A DNA stretch of 64,000 nucleotides from Cantharellus purpuraceus (taxonomy: Eukaryota > Basidiomycota > Agaricomycetes > Cantharellales > Hydnaceae), in contig JALBUN010000010.1 in assembly GCA_025174535.1 (NCBI GenBank), forward strand, positions 744,001 to 808,000, given 5' to 3'. The translations under genes were made by a program, and so were the position numbers. The notes under the pieces are model-generated. The model did no database searches. It was not told the origin of the DNA and was given only the letters and a program-made list of their open reading frames with translations. This document shows positions 1 through 13,969 of the stretch, in pieces (the stretch's first letter is position 1; each line of letters starts with the position of its first letter).

Positions 1-918
1 AGCTTGTTCTTGTTCAAGTGGTTCCAAAGATTTCGCATCGTCGATAATCCGTTCAAGCATACCAATGAAATTGGCCAACACTTGTGTATCTAAAAGAGGA
101 GCATATCTTGACGCAGCCAGTCGCCCAAGTCGTTCTGCACGGTCGTCCCGAATGTCATGGAGAGCTTGACGGTAGGTTTGACATTCCTGGCGCGTGAGTT
201 CAAAAGGCGAACGAAAAATTATTCTTGGGTGGCGAGAGAGATGAGGGAAAAAGGATATTGCTAGTCGCGAAGGTCGCAGGGAGCTCGGGAAGAGCCGACG
301 AATGGAGTTTGGTGTAAAGGCACTGGGAGTGATTGCCAAATTCCTTGCACGTAAGGTGTATATTATTGTTTCAAGAACGCGCTTCAAGCGCGCAGGCAAG
401 GCTTGAACCCTTCGAATTTAGCTTAGTAGAAGACGGGAAGAGTTTCACTGACTTGCAAGCAGATACCAAGCCAACTTCCGTCTGGAACACTCCAATTCGG
501 CCCACCTATCGGACTAAATTTGGAATGTGCGCTTTGAGGGCATACACGGCTCAGAGTCAGCATACCAGTTTGCTTCTGCATCCGCTTCGGTGGCTTGTTG
601 TAACATCATGTCTAACATCCGTCCATAGATTGAAGCAGCAACTGCTCCGATAGCTGCTTTTCTTAATGCCTTCTCTTCTTCATCCAACCCATTGGCAACT
701 AATCCATCATCGTCGCACTTCAACACGTCAATGGTCTCCTGAACTAGAGAAGGACTTATGGGCGGATTGAACTTGACTAATAGCGAGTAGAGCTTGTGTG
801 TCCTTGTGGAGGAGGTGGCGGAAGTATCTGTGATAGGAAAAGAAGGTACTGATTGTCTGGGATTCAACAGAGTCCTCTGCAGAAGTGACTCTGTTTGGTG
901 AATAGCGAAGGTAGACAT
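1..918 (-). CDS. NCA2: NCA2-like mitochondrial protein (5' part; gene continues beyond the left edge)
   Basis: Nuclear control of ATPase 2 (NCA2) family, a mitochondrial membrane protein known in yeast to affect expression of the mitochondrial ATP6/ATP8 genes. Three exons read on the minus strand. Exon 1 (918 to 566) starts at ATG 918. Exon 2 carries a WAELECSRRK-type segment after an intron ending near 527. Exon 3, from about 405 to the window edge, reads VQALPARLKR, then PNSIRRLFPSS, then RDDRAERLGRLA. This order of a WAE..SRR box, a basic amphipathic stretch ending in IRRLFP, and an IRDDRAE..G box is what I associate with NCA2. The C-terminal half is off the window, so completeness cannot be judged. 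The start lies 103 bp from the divergent cyclodeaminase gene. Family assignment is by memory of motifs, moderately sure. Confidence 0.62.
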
Positions 919-1021
919 GTCCTCGTTTCAAAGTCCGCAGGTACTGCCTAGGAGCAACGCTCTCTTGCCGTGACTGTAGAAGCATCAGTGTCTGGATTCG
1001 AACGCTCAATGTACTGGTGTC
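919..1021. promoter_or_regulatory. Divergent intergenic region NCA2 / cyclodeaminase
   Basis: Only 103 bp separate the two opposed start codons, so both promoters and 5' leaders must lie here or overlap the neighbouring coding sequence. I see no clear TATA box. The role is inferred from position. Confidence 0.4.
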
Positions 1022-2102
1022 ATGTCCGGTCGATCCATTCTTGTATTGTCGGGCAGTGAAGTCAGGGATGTTTCCTCCCGCATTTCTGTGCCTCAACTTC
1101 TTGAGACTGTTCACTCCGCGTTACGCTCCTTCTCTCAGTCACCACAGACTACCCAGGCGCCACATCGATCTACCATTCATTCAGAAAATTATACCACCCT
1201 GTTTATGCCGTCACGTATTGAGTCCATTCCTACAACCTGCGTGAAAGTGGTGGCTATTCCAAAACACGCAGGTTCAGGCGGGCTTCCTGCGACTACTTTG
1301 GTAATGGATGAATCAACAGGCTGTGTAGACGCTGTTGTGAATGCAAGGAGCCTCACAGCTCTAAGAACCGCAGCAGGTAAGGAAAGCGTTACGTGTCTTG
1401 ACGTCTTCTGAAAACTTGAAAGCTTCAACATTGGCTACTCAGTATTGCTTGGGGCCCAATGCCAATCCAACACATTTGCTTTTGTTTGGCGCGGGGGCAC
1501 AGGTGCATGCCCATGCAGCTGTCCTTATCGCGGCATACCCACAAATACGACATTGCACTGTGGTCAATCGGTCTTACAATAACAGACTTGCTGCTCTGCT
1601 TGTCCACTTTCGCGCTCAATTCCCAGGGGTTGATATATTCGGACTAGCAGCAGATGCTGTCCCCCGTGATCAAAGTAACGTAGACATTGAAAATGCCGTG
1701 AAGTCTGCATCTATCATCTGCACGGCGACTTCGTCAACAGCACCTCTGTTTCCTGCAGAATGGGTTACACCAGGCACCCACATCAATCTCATTGGATCGT
1801 TCACCCCTCTCATGCAAGAGGTTTCCTCGACCCTAGTCGAGCGAGCTAAGCTGGTCCTTGTCGATGCACGAGCAGCTTGTGCTAAAGAAGCTGGCGAACT
1901 CATTGCCGCAGGGTACCCAACAGAGAATACCATTGAACTCGGAGAGCTAGGAACTGAAGCCGAGCACATTGAAAGGGAAGCTGGACAAGCAATAACAATA
2001 TTTAAATCTGTGGGCGTGTCTATTATGGATGCAGCCATTGCAGATTTGGTAGTCCGGAAAGCTCGAGAGGTGGGAAGCGGTACATCTATGCCTTATGATT
2101 GA
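1022..2102 (+). CDS. Ornithine cyclodeaminase / mu-crystallin family protein
   Basis: NAD(P)-binding protein of the ornithine cyclodeaminase/mu-crystallin family. Members convert ornithine to proline with loss of ammonia, or reduce cyclic ketimines. Two exons, 1022..1376 and 1423..2102, joined by a 46-nt GT..AG intron give 344 residues, close to the family's usual 320-350. The join recreates an LRTAAAS-type segment typical of the family. Motifs seen: DESTGCVDAVVNA in the N-terminal catalytic half, and a Rossmann loop GAGAQVHAHA near residue 140. Later come TATSSTAPLF and the HINLIGSFTP segment that lines the active site in relatives. The substrate cannot be read from sequence. It is divergent from NCA2, with no obvious functional link. 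Confidence 0.9.
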
Positions 2103-2218
2103 AGAGTGTACTTTCTGCTAGGTTATGTTTTCCTTTTTCTGTAGAGAAATCCAATTCCGACGCGTGACGTCATTGGTTCACACTTGAGTTCATACCTTTC
2201 CCGGAATCTTTTGACACT

Positions 2219-5200
2219 ATGCCGCATGCGAAGGTTACCCAAACCAAGAAACGGAAGAAACCTCAGCAGGTGCCTCGGGATACAACTACATCAGCCGGAC
2301 ACGAGACAGAAGTTGAAGGCTCTGATGAAGAACAGAATGGCAAACAGAAGCGCGTAAGGTGGACGAATGAGGTTGAGGACAGCAAGTCGACCCATACAAG
2401 TGATGGAGAAGAAGACATTCTTGATGCTGAACAAGTGTGTATACAAATCGTTAGCTATGGGATGGGCTGTAACTATGACACGAAGATATGCCTTTCCGTA
2501 TCTTGCCATCAGTCTGTCCTTCTTACTGTCTGAGCTCGATGCCAGCTTATGCCACCTGATGGTGAACACAGTGGCAGGCTGGGCGCCGCATATTACGATC
2601 CCCTCAAAGCAACACTGTATTTACTAGAAGACACTGCGGACTCCCCACACTTTGATTTGACTTGTATGCGTAAGTGAACTCTTCACGCACCCCTCTTCCA
2701 CCGTAGTTCCCAATAGTTTTCAAACATAGTCGTGGAGCAAGCTTCACCTGAGGTTGTCATAACCAGTTCGAGGTCGGACGACAAGTTTATTGATGCTGTT
2801 AGGGTTATAAGTACACTTCATTACCTTTCAAATTTGTTTCATTTCACTCATGAACCCCATTCTGTAGCCGATTCCAATGGTATCATGTTTCAGATCCGAC
2901 CCAACCGCGAATTCAGTCCCAGTAAGGGGTATGAACGTCTGCTTACCCTTCGACTTTTTACCTCACTTTCCGATACTGCACTCTCGGATACCGAAGCAAG
3001 TTCTACTGGAACTACTATGGATGAACCGAGAAATGCATACGAATTCATGCGTGCAAGACGTTCAGAAACTGCGGATCCTAGCCTTCAGAGGTGGACTGCA
3101 TCAGTTCGGTTGTCCAATTTTTCAGCTATTGAGACATCTCCTTTCTGTGTGAGCTATACCTTCTCCTCCCAATTCATAGATCCCTTGTATGCCGGCTAAT
3201 GTCCTCCTCCCGGCGTAGATCGCTGCTACTGGAGCACTTCTAGACTATCTGGCTCGCGCACGAGCCGTTGGAGAATTGGAAGATGAAGGCATTGGTGGCA
3301 TCGAAATACGTTCAATCGAGTTTCTTGCACTGTAAGGGCTATATGCTTTTCGGCGAGCAGCTGCTGAAACCAAACCGCTTTTAGGGATCAGATAATGCAC
3401 ATCAATGCTGATGCTCTTTCGTGGGCTATCTGCGGTTTTCTCTGCATCAGCTTTTGTCTATTAATCACAATTCAATCATACACATAGATCGCTTCAGATA
3501 TTCGACGATGAGAACCATGCATCAATTCATTCGGATAAAACTAAGGAAGGCCTGTCTCTTTTTGGTGCGAGCTGGATGTCATCAAGTACTCTTTTTTTTT
3601 GCTGACGTTCATGCTGATCTCAGGCATTCTTGACGCGACCCGTACGTCTCTAGGCCGGAGACTTCTTCGAAATTGGTTTTTTCGCCCCTCCCTTTCCTTA
3701 CCAACGATTGCTTCAAGACATAATGCACTCTCTTGTTTTCTTCGACCTGAGAACCTGGTCACTGCTAACGCAATGCACGGCCATCTCAAGGGAATTGGCA
3801 ACGTCCCGCATGTATTTGCACTCCTCCGCGGAGGAAAGGCAGGCATACGGGAATGGCAGTCCGTGGTCAAAGTGATTTATGGTTTTACAGTTTATCCTAG
3901 CGTTCACATGCATCCCTACGCAGTTTGTTTTTCATATATCCTTGCTAAAGGAGTCGATCTCTGAACTGAACCAGGGAGCAAATGTGGAAGTGATCAAAAG
4001 GGTGGATTTATCCAACAAATACCGTGTCCACAAACGTAATGCTAATTTTAACACTGTGTAGTTGGAAGGGAACCTTGACATTGCTGATTTCAGAGATATG
4101 GGGAATGCAGTAAACGAGACTGTATGCATCTGTTTGGCATCAGTGAATAGTCATGACCTAGCCTCCTAGATCGATTGGGAAGAGTCTTCAAACGCTGCTC
4201 GTGTCTGTATTCGGCCACACGTTGATGCTCAACTGGACGAATGGAAGCGAATCTTTCATGGGCTTGATTCTGTTCTCGTATAACCCTTTCTGTCCGATGG
4301 TTGCTTGATAATGATTGCGGTTGATTTTAGTCACGCGTGGCGGCTCAAGTAGGAAGAACTGTTCCTCCGGACTATGCTGAATCCCTGAATGTGGTCTATT
4401 TTCCTCAACTGGGTCAGCCTGTTACCGATAACCCAAAGTTTCTCATCTGACCGCGATGCAGGTTTTCTAGTTTGCGTCCCCCTCCGAGATGAATGGAAGA
4501 ACGAAGATGGAACACACATCCCGGAGCCTCCAAACGATGAGTTCATTTTCCAAGTACATAGAAGTCTACTTGGAAATGCGGTCATTTACTCAAGCATGCT
4601 GTCTCTAGTTCTGTACAGAGTAAGTCTTCAATAATTTCATCACTGTCTTTGACACCACCTACTCCAAACATTTCTAGGAAGAGTGCTTATTTCAAATCTC
4701 CAAAAATGCAAGGTCAGACCAGTACATGTCTCTATGAGAAGGCGATCTATGCAATCTAACTTCTCTCTCAAAAAACCAAATAGATTTGGATCACCACATA
4801 GGCGATTTATACCCTGCAATTGTCGGTGTGTCCTGGTAGGCTGTGCTGAGGCTTTTCAGTTGTCTCATAGGTTAACCGTGTGCAGACCGTGAAATTGAAA
4901 TATTACAGACATTAGAAGCGAAGGTCTTGGTGCACGATGAGGCAGTAACAGCCACATGTGACACATGCGCTGAACTGGATTGGTAACGCTTAAAAGCTTT
5001 ACCTCAACAAAAAATTTGTTTCTGAGTTTCGTCGACCTATAGCTTACTATCACTGGCGGAAGCATCACGGGCATATGATTACGTCCGGCCACATATGGTT
5101 GAAGACAGCGTGATAGATATAAAGGGGGGAAGGTATTCAGTAGCATCTTTTAACCTTCGTTATAAATCAACTGATTGGTGGCGCAAGGCATCCTCTGCAG

Positions 5201-6623
5201 GAAAGAGTGGTAGACACGTTTGTTCCTAACGATACTTTCATGGTTGGGGGTGCAGGTAGCGGCACGTCTGTACACAGGTATGCCGACACCGACGACGGCT
5301 CGGACACTTCAGAACACCGTCCTACGAGAAGCGTCATTGTCTGTACCGGAGCAAATGCTTGTGGTAAGAGCGTGTATCTGAAACAGGTACGTTGACAACC
5401 TATCTTGTTTTTGAGCCAAGAGTTGACAGCCAAGAGTCAAGACGGCGTTGATTGTGTTTATGGCTCAGGTACTCGTTTTGTGCTTAAGCATTAGTTGGTA
5501 CACCGTCCTGATATCATCTAGATCGGCTGGTAGCCCCCTCACTTGACTAATAGCTTCAGCCCATTTAACCTTGATTCAGCTTTGTTCCTGCTGAATCGGC
5601 GACGCTCGGCATCGTAGACAAGAGTAACGTTCCCTCAGACTCTTCTTGACGTCTCTGATACAGTAATCTAGTCTTCGCTCGTGTCCAGACCCGAGAATCA
5701 GTCTCCAAAGTACTTCCCGCTGGACCTATTCCAGTTGACTATTCCTTGACCAAGTCGCTCCTGCTTAGATTCAATCAGCCTTCATGATAGACCTTAATCA
5801 AGTGTCTCTGGCGCTTCGAAATATGACCCCTCGCTCATTGCTAATCATTGATGAGTTTGGAAAAGGGACAATCTCTTCAGGCTCGTCTCCCTGATGCGTT
5901 ACGCTAGCTCGTGGAATGCTGACTCTGCTTTCGCTGGGCTGTGCCGATTGATCTTCTACGCTTAGATGGCGCTGGCTTGTTTTGTGGACTGCTAACGCAT
6001 GTTCTTTCACTTGGAACGTCTTGTCCAAAGGTTCTGGCTGCAACACATTTTCACGACGTGTTTCACGATGACCTTCTTCCTTCGTCACTCCCTATCTCTT
6101 TCCTTCATATGCAGATCCTCTTGACATCGAGCAGCGGCCAAATTGTGGGCGAACCCCAAATGGAGAACAGCGAAATGGAGGACGGTCGCAGAATCATTCA
6201 ACCAGGAGAAACGATCACTTACTTATATAGGTAAGTGTTAAAAGTTTGCTTTCAAGACCCATTGGACGTTGTGGCCTCATCCTGCTTTACCCTCCTATTT
6301 CATTATGGAGAGTGGCGCAGGGGCTGTGCCTAGATTCATATGCATCTAAGTGCGCGCTGGCGTTTGGGATAGCCCCGCGACTTGTGCAGCGAGCAAAGTA
6401 CATCAGTGATCTTCTGTCTGCGCACGCTGTGGGCGAGCTCATGGATGAGAACATGACACCAGAAGAGCAGCAGGATCTCGCGAACGCAGAGGCGGTGTGC
6501 AGGAGGTTTTTGGCATGGGATCTTAGGACGGATAACGCAGATGGGGATGGAAAGGGTGTGAAGGGGTGGCTAACGGGAATTTTGGGGAGAAACGAAGGAA
6601 AGGAGGGTAGAATTGACGAGTAA
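2219..6623 (+). CDS. MSH5: MutS homologue 5, meiotic crossover factor
   Basis: MSH5 pairs with MSH4 to form a clamp that stabilises Holliday-junction intermediates and promotes meiotic crossovers. It does not act in mismatch repair. The gene has many exons. An acidic/basic N-terminal tail with KKRKKP precedes the core. Core segments: [10 protein letters not shown] and LYLLEDT (2580-2635), then a MutS lever/clamp part with [16 protein letters not shown] (3640-3690). The ATPase follows, with Walker [15 protein letters not shown] (5345-5386), the [11 protein letters not shown] region (5675-5715), and Walker [12 protein letters not shown] (5837-5870). The ATHFHDVF switch (6044-6067) and the helix-turn-helix tail complete it. 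MSH5s often have GPNSSGKS in Walker A; here the loop reads GANACGKS but keeps the G-x4-GKS frame. No break was seen in the parts I followed, but I did not resolve every exon. Confidence 0.93.
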
Positions 6624-8142
6624 GACAAGGTAAAATGATAGGCTTTACGGACCTCTTGCACTGCTATATGGAAAAACCGGCCGTACAATTCCCAACGAGT
6701 ATTAGTATCATTATCAACTTATTATAACACGATATCATTCACAATGAGTGTGTATACATATCTCAAGGTCTCGGGAATCGACATTATTTTATGAACATGT
6801 TCTGAAACGTCAAGCCAACACAATTGGCTGCACTTCTGGCCCCGAGAGGTTTACCGAGTCCACGCGTATCTGACGGGGTCTGTAATCTTGGCTTCTCTTA
6901 AATCGTCGCTTAGAACAGCTGATATCAACAATCCTTTACTATCTTCACTAGCCTCATCTTGAGCGCAGGAAGCGCACTGAATCTTTTTGAAAGTGCGCGA
7001 ATGACTTTCAGCAGAAGCTTCAAACTCGAGTTACCATGCATGGTGGGGGAGCCAACAAGTCAGCAACACTGCATCGTGCGGCATTGGACCATAGTTATAT
7101 CACAAGTGTGTCGCTACTATGTGCTTGGCTCACCTTCACTGTATGTGAGAGCGCAAGTCTAGAGGGTCTGTGAGTCATCTTATGTAGGCGACAGCTGAGA
7201 GTTCTACGCTTATCTCACCATTACTCCGAAAAACATTATGATCTGTGTTTCTGACTTTACAACCAAACACCAGAGTATTCGAAGAGGCGGATATGGAAGT
7301 AGCTTGGATGCATTCTCACACGAAGGTTCAGTTTATTTGACTGTGGCCAGTTTGAAGCTTTGCCTCCGCCGGACTGTAGGATGACCCACCGGGGGCTTCC
7401 CCTGGACTTGTAAGGTCTGAAATTATTCTTGACCACTGCTGGTGTGCATACAAGCGTAGTTTTAGGGAGGGAGGCATGCATAACAGGAACACTGGTAGAG
7501 TATACATGAATCGTGAGTTATACGTCCGCTATGATCACTTGCCTTTTGGGAGACAGTCGGCGGAAAATCTGGGCCATAATTAGCTATCATGAATGCCTCC
7601 ATCACTTCACATCTACACTATTGTTCCGCACTCCTGATTCAACATTCGGAGCTTCATGATGTCAATAGTAAAGGGGGGCGAAGTGACCTGAGTGTTGTGT
7701 ACTCAGGACGGGGAAGACAAGTGCCAGGTGAGTGCATTGATGACAGTGGCCGTAAACTATGTGTAGGCTCAGCCACTCGTAGTTGATGAATACAGGAATG
7801 CTGAAAAGCGCGTTAGACTTTGAAAACGCTATAGATGAATCGCGATCAGTCCATATGCACCGAAGAACGGAGAACAGGACAACCTGCCACCACAGTAAAT
7901 TGGGAGCATATACAGATAGTGTAGGAGTTCTCGATACAAGGCGGAGGGGCATTAGCCCCGCGCAGGGTCTAGATTAAAATTAAAGCTGTACGGGAGCTGT
8001 CGCCTGACTTGAGTATTTGAAGGAACAGCAGCCTAGGGCTGCAGGGCAACAATCAGCTGGAAACAACGATCTTAGGGTGTAACGTGATCTGACTTCCAAA
8101 TACGGAAGGTGTTACCCAGAACGCCTTACTAGATCTTCTGGG
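6624..8142. other. Intergenic region MSH5 to Rictor, no gene recognised
   Basis: About 1.5 kb. Short reading frames on both strands show no protein I recognise and no consistent splice pattern. It presumably holds the MSH5 3' end and the Rictor promoter. A missed 5' exon of the Rictor gene is possible, since the chosen start at 8143 rests only on being the first ATG of an open exon. Confidence 0.35.
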
Positions 8143-11100
8143 ATGCCGATTGCGATCCCCACACCCGAAGTAATGCCTCAACGCTCTGGGGAAGAACTGT
8201 CAAGTGGTTCCGCGAATCCACCTTCAGGATCACTAATGGTACCACCAGCTCTCGGATGTGAATTCTCAGAGCTTGAAGGCAAGGAGCCTCAACAACAGGT
8301 ATGCATTGACGTCTCATGTCTTACTTCTAAAAACTGACCTTGTGAGGGCCAGGCCGAGGCTCTTGTTCATTCACTTGAGGTAGAAAACAGGATTAAAGAT
8401 GGCGCAGAGAGTCTCTTGGAACTTCAACCGAATGTCAGTAAATGTGTACATTGTTCATTACCTTTTTAACAATGTAGACAACTATTTGCCTTCAGGAAAC
8501 TTTAAGACAGCGTGTCGAGTCGGAACTCCTTGCTGCACGGAAAAAGATCGAGGCCATTACCAAGAAGTTGGACGAGGTACGAGGTTTGGGTGCGTTTCAG
8601 CTCGCCATGCAAGCTTGAAGCCAGTTGCTCATGTCTACAATGACAGTATCAGCGCGTGGTTTACGGAAGAAGCCTGCAGGTCTTACTGGGATTGGAAGAG
8701 GTGGCGCATCGCAATCGTCTGGAAGACGTCAAGGCATTGCCCTTTCTAGCAAAAAGTCCAGGGAAGACTTAGCAGAAAGAGGCGCGTTCACTATATACGT
8801 CGGTTAGCCATCGCATCGTTTCTAATACACTTTTGAACAACAGATGATTTTCGTACTGCGATGACTCTCGCGACGACACAGATCTCTCGATTACTGGGAC
8901 CTTGGAGTGGCGTCACTCTTGTTTCTCCAGAGTCGCCGAGATTGGCTTCCCGGGTTTCACCATCAACCACGCAGACCCCCCAGGCACCTCTACCAGCTGA
9001 TGAACAAGAGCTTGACCAGTCACGCATTGATGTTATGGGCACTTTAGTGTCCATCCTCAAGCGTAATACCCGTGTGAGATATGAGCTTGACGTTGTAGAA
9101 GTCATCAAAGCGTGCGTCACTATATCGATTCAACCAGAAATGTTGGTCGCTGACCAGCTGAGGGATAGCGTCACTCCGTGCCTAGCGGATGCTTCTTCCA
9201 AGGAGTGTCGGACAGCGGCATATCGCGTGTTAAGATATGCTTTGGTAGATGCAGAGGCCGTGGAGCGATTTCACGAGCTCGAGCTAGATTGGTACATTGT
9301 CCGGTGAGTTATGTGTCTCCTAATTCTGATCAAGAAACTGAGTGTGATTTGCTAGATCGCTGGCTAGGGACAATAAACATCACCTTGAGAAGGAACAAGC
9401 TCTTTTACTGATTCGCGCGCTGGTCGATATCGGCAACAGCACTTTGGAGCGACGCGCTGGTGCGGGATGCGGAACGGTTCCTGTATCAGAGCCTGTGATG
9501 CGTGCGGTCGTGGCTATAGCTGAGCAAGCGGATGACCCATTTCGAGGCATATGTCTTGTTACTCTGACTGAGATACGTGAGCACCCGTTTATATGTCCCT
9601 TCATAGGACAAACTGAATATCTTGTTTGTTAGTACTACTCGATACTAAGCTCATGTATAGCACGGGAGGCATTAGAGTGCTCATCCAAGCTATTTCGGAT
9701 GGACCTCCCGAGCTTGGTCCACTCTTCGTAACAGCATTCTTGTTCATCGTTGATGCACCTCGAACACGTGCATACTTAAGACCAGACGTAGACTTAGAAG
9801 TGCGTCGATGATCTTTAAAAACCAAGCGCATTTTTTCCTGACATGACATTACACTGTTTGATTCCCGGTAGAACGCACTGTCAGGCATCACGGATGCCTA
9901 TGGCAAAGGTGACGACCATGCGGGCAAGATGAAGGCCTGTGCTAAAAACATACAGGTCATGTTACGTACATGGAGTGGTATGACTTTTCATCCAGAATGG
10001 AGTGTCCTGATACTGCATTGATGATTGGATGCTAGGCTTGATGTACCTTTGCATGAATGACATGATGGCAATTCGGGCGACAATTGACACTTTACGTATA
10101 CCCTCACTTCAAACCCGGGTGAACATGGGTTTATTTCTCCCATTACTTCATCAAGCTTACACCCCCGCATTCAGCAACTTGTATTGGATATGTTCTTTGA
10201 TCTCTTGAACATCAAGACTCCCGAATGGTCTCAAGCGTATATTGCAGGGCGGCGGCTGACCTGTGCGCGTTAACTTTAGTTGTTGCTACTGAGTTATCAT
10301 CTCATACACCATAGTATATGGTCGCGGGAAACCGACTTCAACACATCAAGCAGAGCATGAAGTGTTGGTTAAACCACCAGAAAGGCTGAATTTAACTGAT
10401 CAGTATATCGGCATGTTGCTATTAGTGTTAGTGAAGGCAGGCCTTTTGGATGTGCGTCGTCATTGAGGCCTTCAACGTCCTTGCACTCACCTGATCTGCT
10501 CTAGGCATTGATTGGTATGCTGGAGGAGTCAACCGATGCCGGCTTAGCACGTAAAGCCACGCTTCTTGTGGGGGAAATCTTGCATATCGCAAACAAAGTC
10601 CTGCCGCTCTCCATCGCTTCTAAGATTCAAGTTCAGTGTGTTCAAACTACCAGGTTTTGTCCATCTGTTGACATGTCTCGATAGACATTACCCAAACTGT
10701 TTGAACTTGCCTCGGACTATATGGACGGCCCCAATCGCATTGCAGGTACCACTGCACTCTCTGCCATAGACAGCTTCAATCGCAATAGAACCCGACTACA
10801 GCCTGAGTCGCAGAAGGATGGGCGTCCTAGGTAAGTTCCAGCAAGGTTAACGGTGCGGGGTGTGTGTAATTCGCATTCGAAGAGCCAACTCTGTGGAGGA
10901 ATCCGTGCGTCGTGGTCAACGCCAAGCTGAACAAAGTAAATTAAAGTTGGGAATGCAAATCGATGACAAGAGCTTTCAAAATATGCTCCTTGAGTCGCAG
11001 GTGAGCCTCGTTCCGCTTTCAAACAATGGTGCGGCCTACCTCTACCCTCAGGTGATACTTACAAAGGATCAAAGTAAATGGAACTTTGATGCCCTTATGG

Positions 11101-13678
11101 AGATGATTGAAGGGCCTTTACTGAATCCTAAGCGATTAGAGGAGGCTATCAAAGCATCTAAATGGGGTAGAAGGATAATGTCCTTTTTTCATCCATTTAG
11201 CCATAGATTTTCCGACATGCCCAGGACAAAAGTCAGTTTTGCAATTGCATTCCAGATGACACTCATTTGTTAATTAAATACAGTCCAATACTCGTTGGGC
11301 TCGCTTAGGATGCACACTTTTGGTGACGTTGATCGGTAATCCGGATGGTCAGCGTTTTCTCGCCGATGACCCTTTCCTACTGCAAATCGTGGACTGCTTT
11401 GCCCAGCTTGACCCTGTGAGCCGCGCCAAGCACCTTTCGGAGAACACTTCCATTTACTGATAGAACTATCGCCATAGTTCAACGGCAGTCCTGCTTCTGA
11501 TCCCATTTTCTCTAAACGACGTATCGATACTACACTGACGTATGCCTATCTGGATATGCTCGGGGAATTGAGCAAATACCCCGAGGGTGTTGAGTATGTC
11601 TGGGAAGTTTTCAATCGTAACCTTTGGGAATGAAATCTCTTTATGCAACAGCCTCCTCGAACGCTTCAAGCTTTTTACCGCCTTCTATCATATAAGTGAA
11701 CTCCGAAGTCGTGATGATCTAGTCAAAGGTATCATCCAAGCCATTGACTACTCTCTGTGAGCCAGTACAGTGTCTTATATGGACTCATACTGATCTACAT
11801 CAGTGACGGTCACTCTCGGATAGTTCTGTCAAAGGCACTAACATCTCGTTTTGCCGTAAGTTCAGCACCATTGCATTCTGACTGTTCTTAATCCAAGAAC
11901 AGGATGTGCGGTTGTACGCGACAGAGCACGTTGGCCAGTTGATACAAGCTTCGCCCAAGACAAGTAGTTGGGCACTTCGACTCCTGCTAACACAGTTATA
12001 TGATCCGGCACCTGAGGTCTGCGAACTCGCAGTACGCATATTAGAAGATGCATGTGAATCGTCGGATATACTGGAGCTTGCCGTTGAGATGCAGCCTACA
12101 TTGGATCATCTGGGGGAAATTGGAGATCCATTATTACTCAAGTAGGTCGTATTATGTGCGTTCATTGGTTGCTCACGTTTAACATATTGAAGGTTCATGT
12201 CCACGGAAGTTGGCTTTCGGTATCTATACAAGGCTGACTACATCGAGCGGGAAATGAATGCTTGGTTCCATGTGAGATGCAAGACAGGTCCTTGCCTTGG
12301 TCATTGACGCTTACTTCTTCTAGGAACGTAACTACCATTACGTGGTTCAGATTGAAATTTTTCTTTCAAAGGCCCTTTGTCCTGGCTCACTAGAAGATGA
12401 GGACGATATGCTGTACGGCTTACTATGTGCTGTCGTGTGCATTTTCTGATTCTGAGTCCCAGCGCATTCGAAGGCACGGCTCCCCCGCATTTCTATGGGA
12501 CTATGGCGAAAACAGAGCTTGGCTGTCAAGTGCTAGCAGAGAAAGGTCATTTTGCAGAGTTTGCCCATTTCATTCGACAGCATGGCCTAGAAAGCGAGGA
12601 TTTTGATCTCATCCTGAAGTTGAAAAGTGTGCTTTGGGCTGTGGTAAGATATAAGCCTTTGATTATTGTCCATAAGTGATGAAATCCTTCCTAGGGTAAT
12701 ATTGGAGCCACTGAGCGGGGGTTGCCATTTATGGAGGAAGAGGATCTCATCCCTACTATCACTGATATCGCACGAAACTCTCCAATACTCTCTGTAAGAG
12801 GGTAAGTGATGGGACTTCACTGTTGTTGTGTTGTATTGATTGTGCCGTAGGACATGCTTCTTTGTTTTAGGCCTGATATCATCTACAGCACTTGGTGCTG
12901 ATATCCTGGATGATTACGGATGGGAGGCGACTACTTCTCCTTTAGGTATGCCTACAGGACTGGCGATACCTGTTGATGTCCAAGACTTTGTTTCGGTGAG
13001 AGAAGTTGCTCATTTCCGACCCATAGTTTGACCACCATTTTAGATTCCCCGATGGTCTCCTCCGCCAATAAGAGATGCACTTGAAACTAGGCTACCCTTA
13101 CCCTCAAACCCTTTGGAACGAGATGCTCTCACTGCGATTTACAATCTCGGGAACAACGTGATTGCAAATGCAGCATCCCGTACTTTAGTACGGTATGTCT
13201 CCTTGTTCACTCTCACGAGTTATCTCCTAATTATCACCTTAAGTTTGAAAGCTCGACCAGAATCCCGCAGCGTCTTTACCTCTATACCCCTTTTTTACCG
13301 AGCGCTGCACACGATCTCCACACAGCGCTATCGTCTTCCAGTCCGCCGCTATATATTCGACTTGTTCGAGATTCACCTGGATGCTGATGTGGTCAGGGGT
13401 TTGTCAGCATACGGCAATACGGTATCTTCTCAGCCTGCTGCGATGCAACGAGATAAGGGAGAACGTCCGCTGACAATGATTCGTACCGTCAAGAGATCTG
13501 ATGGAGACGAAGAGGTAAGTGATGATATGAAGGCCATCATCATACCTTTCTCATAATCATTTTAAAGGATGAGCTGGACATCGATGTGGGGCAAGGGTCG
13601 AATCATGACCTTGATGACTGGGAGATTATGAGTGTTCAAGCCAAGCCTCTGCAAAAATTCATCGGTTTCGAGACCTGA
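8143..13678 (+). CDS. ste20: TORC2 subunit Rictor / Ste20 (Pianissimo family)
   Basis: Scaffold subunit of TOR complex 2, which phosphorylates AGC kinases and controls actin and growth. It is called RICTOR in animals and Ste20 in fission yeast. The gene has many exons separated by roughly 50-nt introns. N-terminal exons (8352-8580) encode an HR1-like antiparallel coiled coil (ALVHSLEVENRIKDGAESLL, then LRQRVESELLAARKKIEAI). The Rictor_N armadillo-like region follows (8850-10300, with LLLIRALVDIGN and EWSQAYIAGRRLTLYGR-type segments). Rictor_M spans roughly 10500-11500. The domain-5 signature VGFRYLYKADYIEREM is at 12212-12260, and the Rictor_V-like PEVRRYIFDLFEIHLDADVV-type segment is near 13340-13390. 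It ends ..QKFIGFET with stop at 13676. The overall size fits fungal Ste20. The start codon is the least certain part. Confidence 0.85.
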
Positions 13679-13969
13679 TGTCTATTACCGGCTGCTTTTC
13701 TTTCTTCTCGGACTTCGCTGTCAGTGCATTTTTTACTCACCACTCCAAGCTATATAACCTGCATTGGACCTCTTGTACTCAACCCATGTATTATTGCTAC
13801 CTTCAGATTCATCTTGTATTGCAAATTTTTCACTGTAATTGTTTGTCGTAGGGGCTGCCTAATTGTTTGAAACCGTGGGAAAGCCACATGCTACAACTGT
13901 ACAGTATTGTCTTTCCCACGCAGCTTTACCTCACCAACTCCGCTCTCATTTCCTCAAGCCCTACGAACC

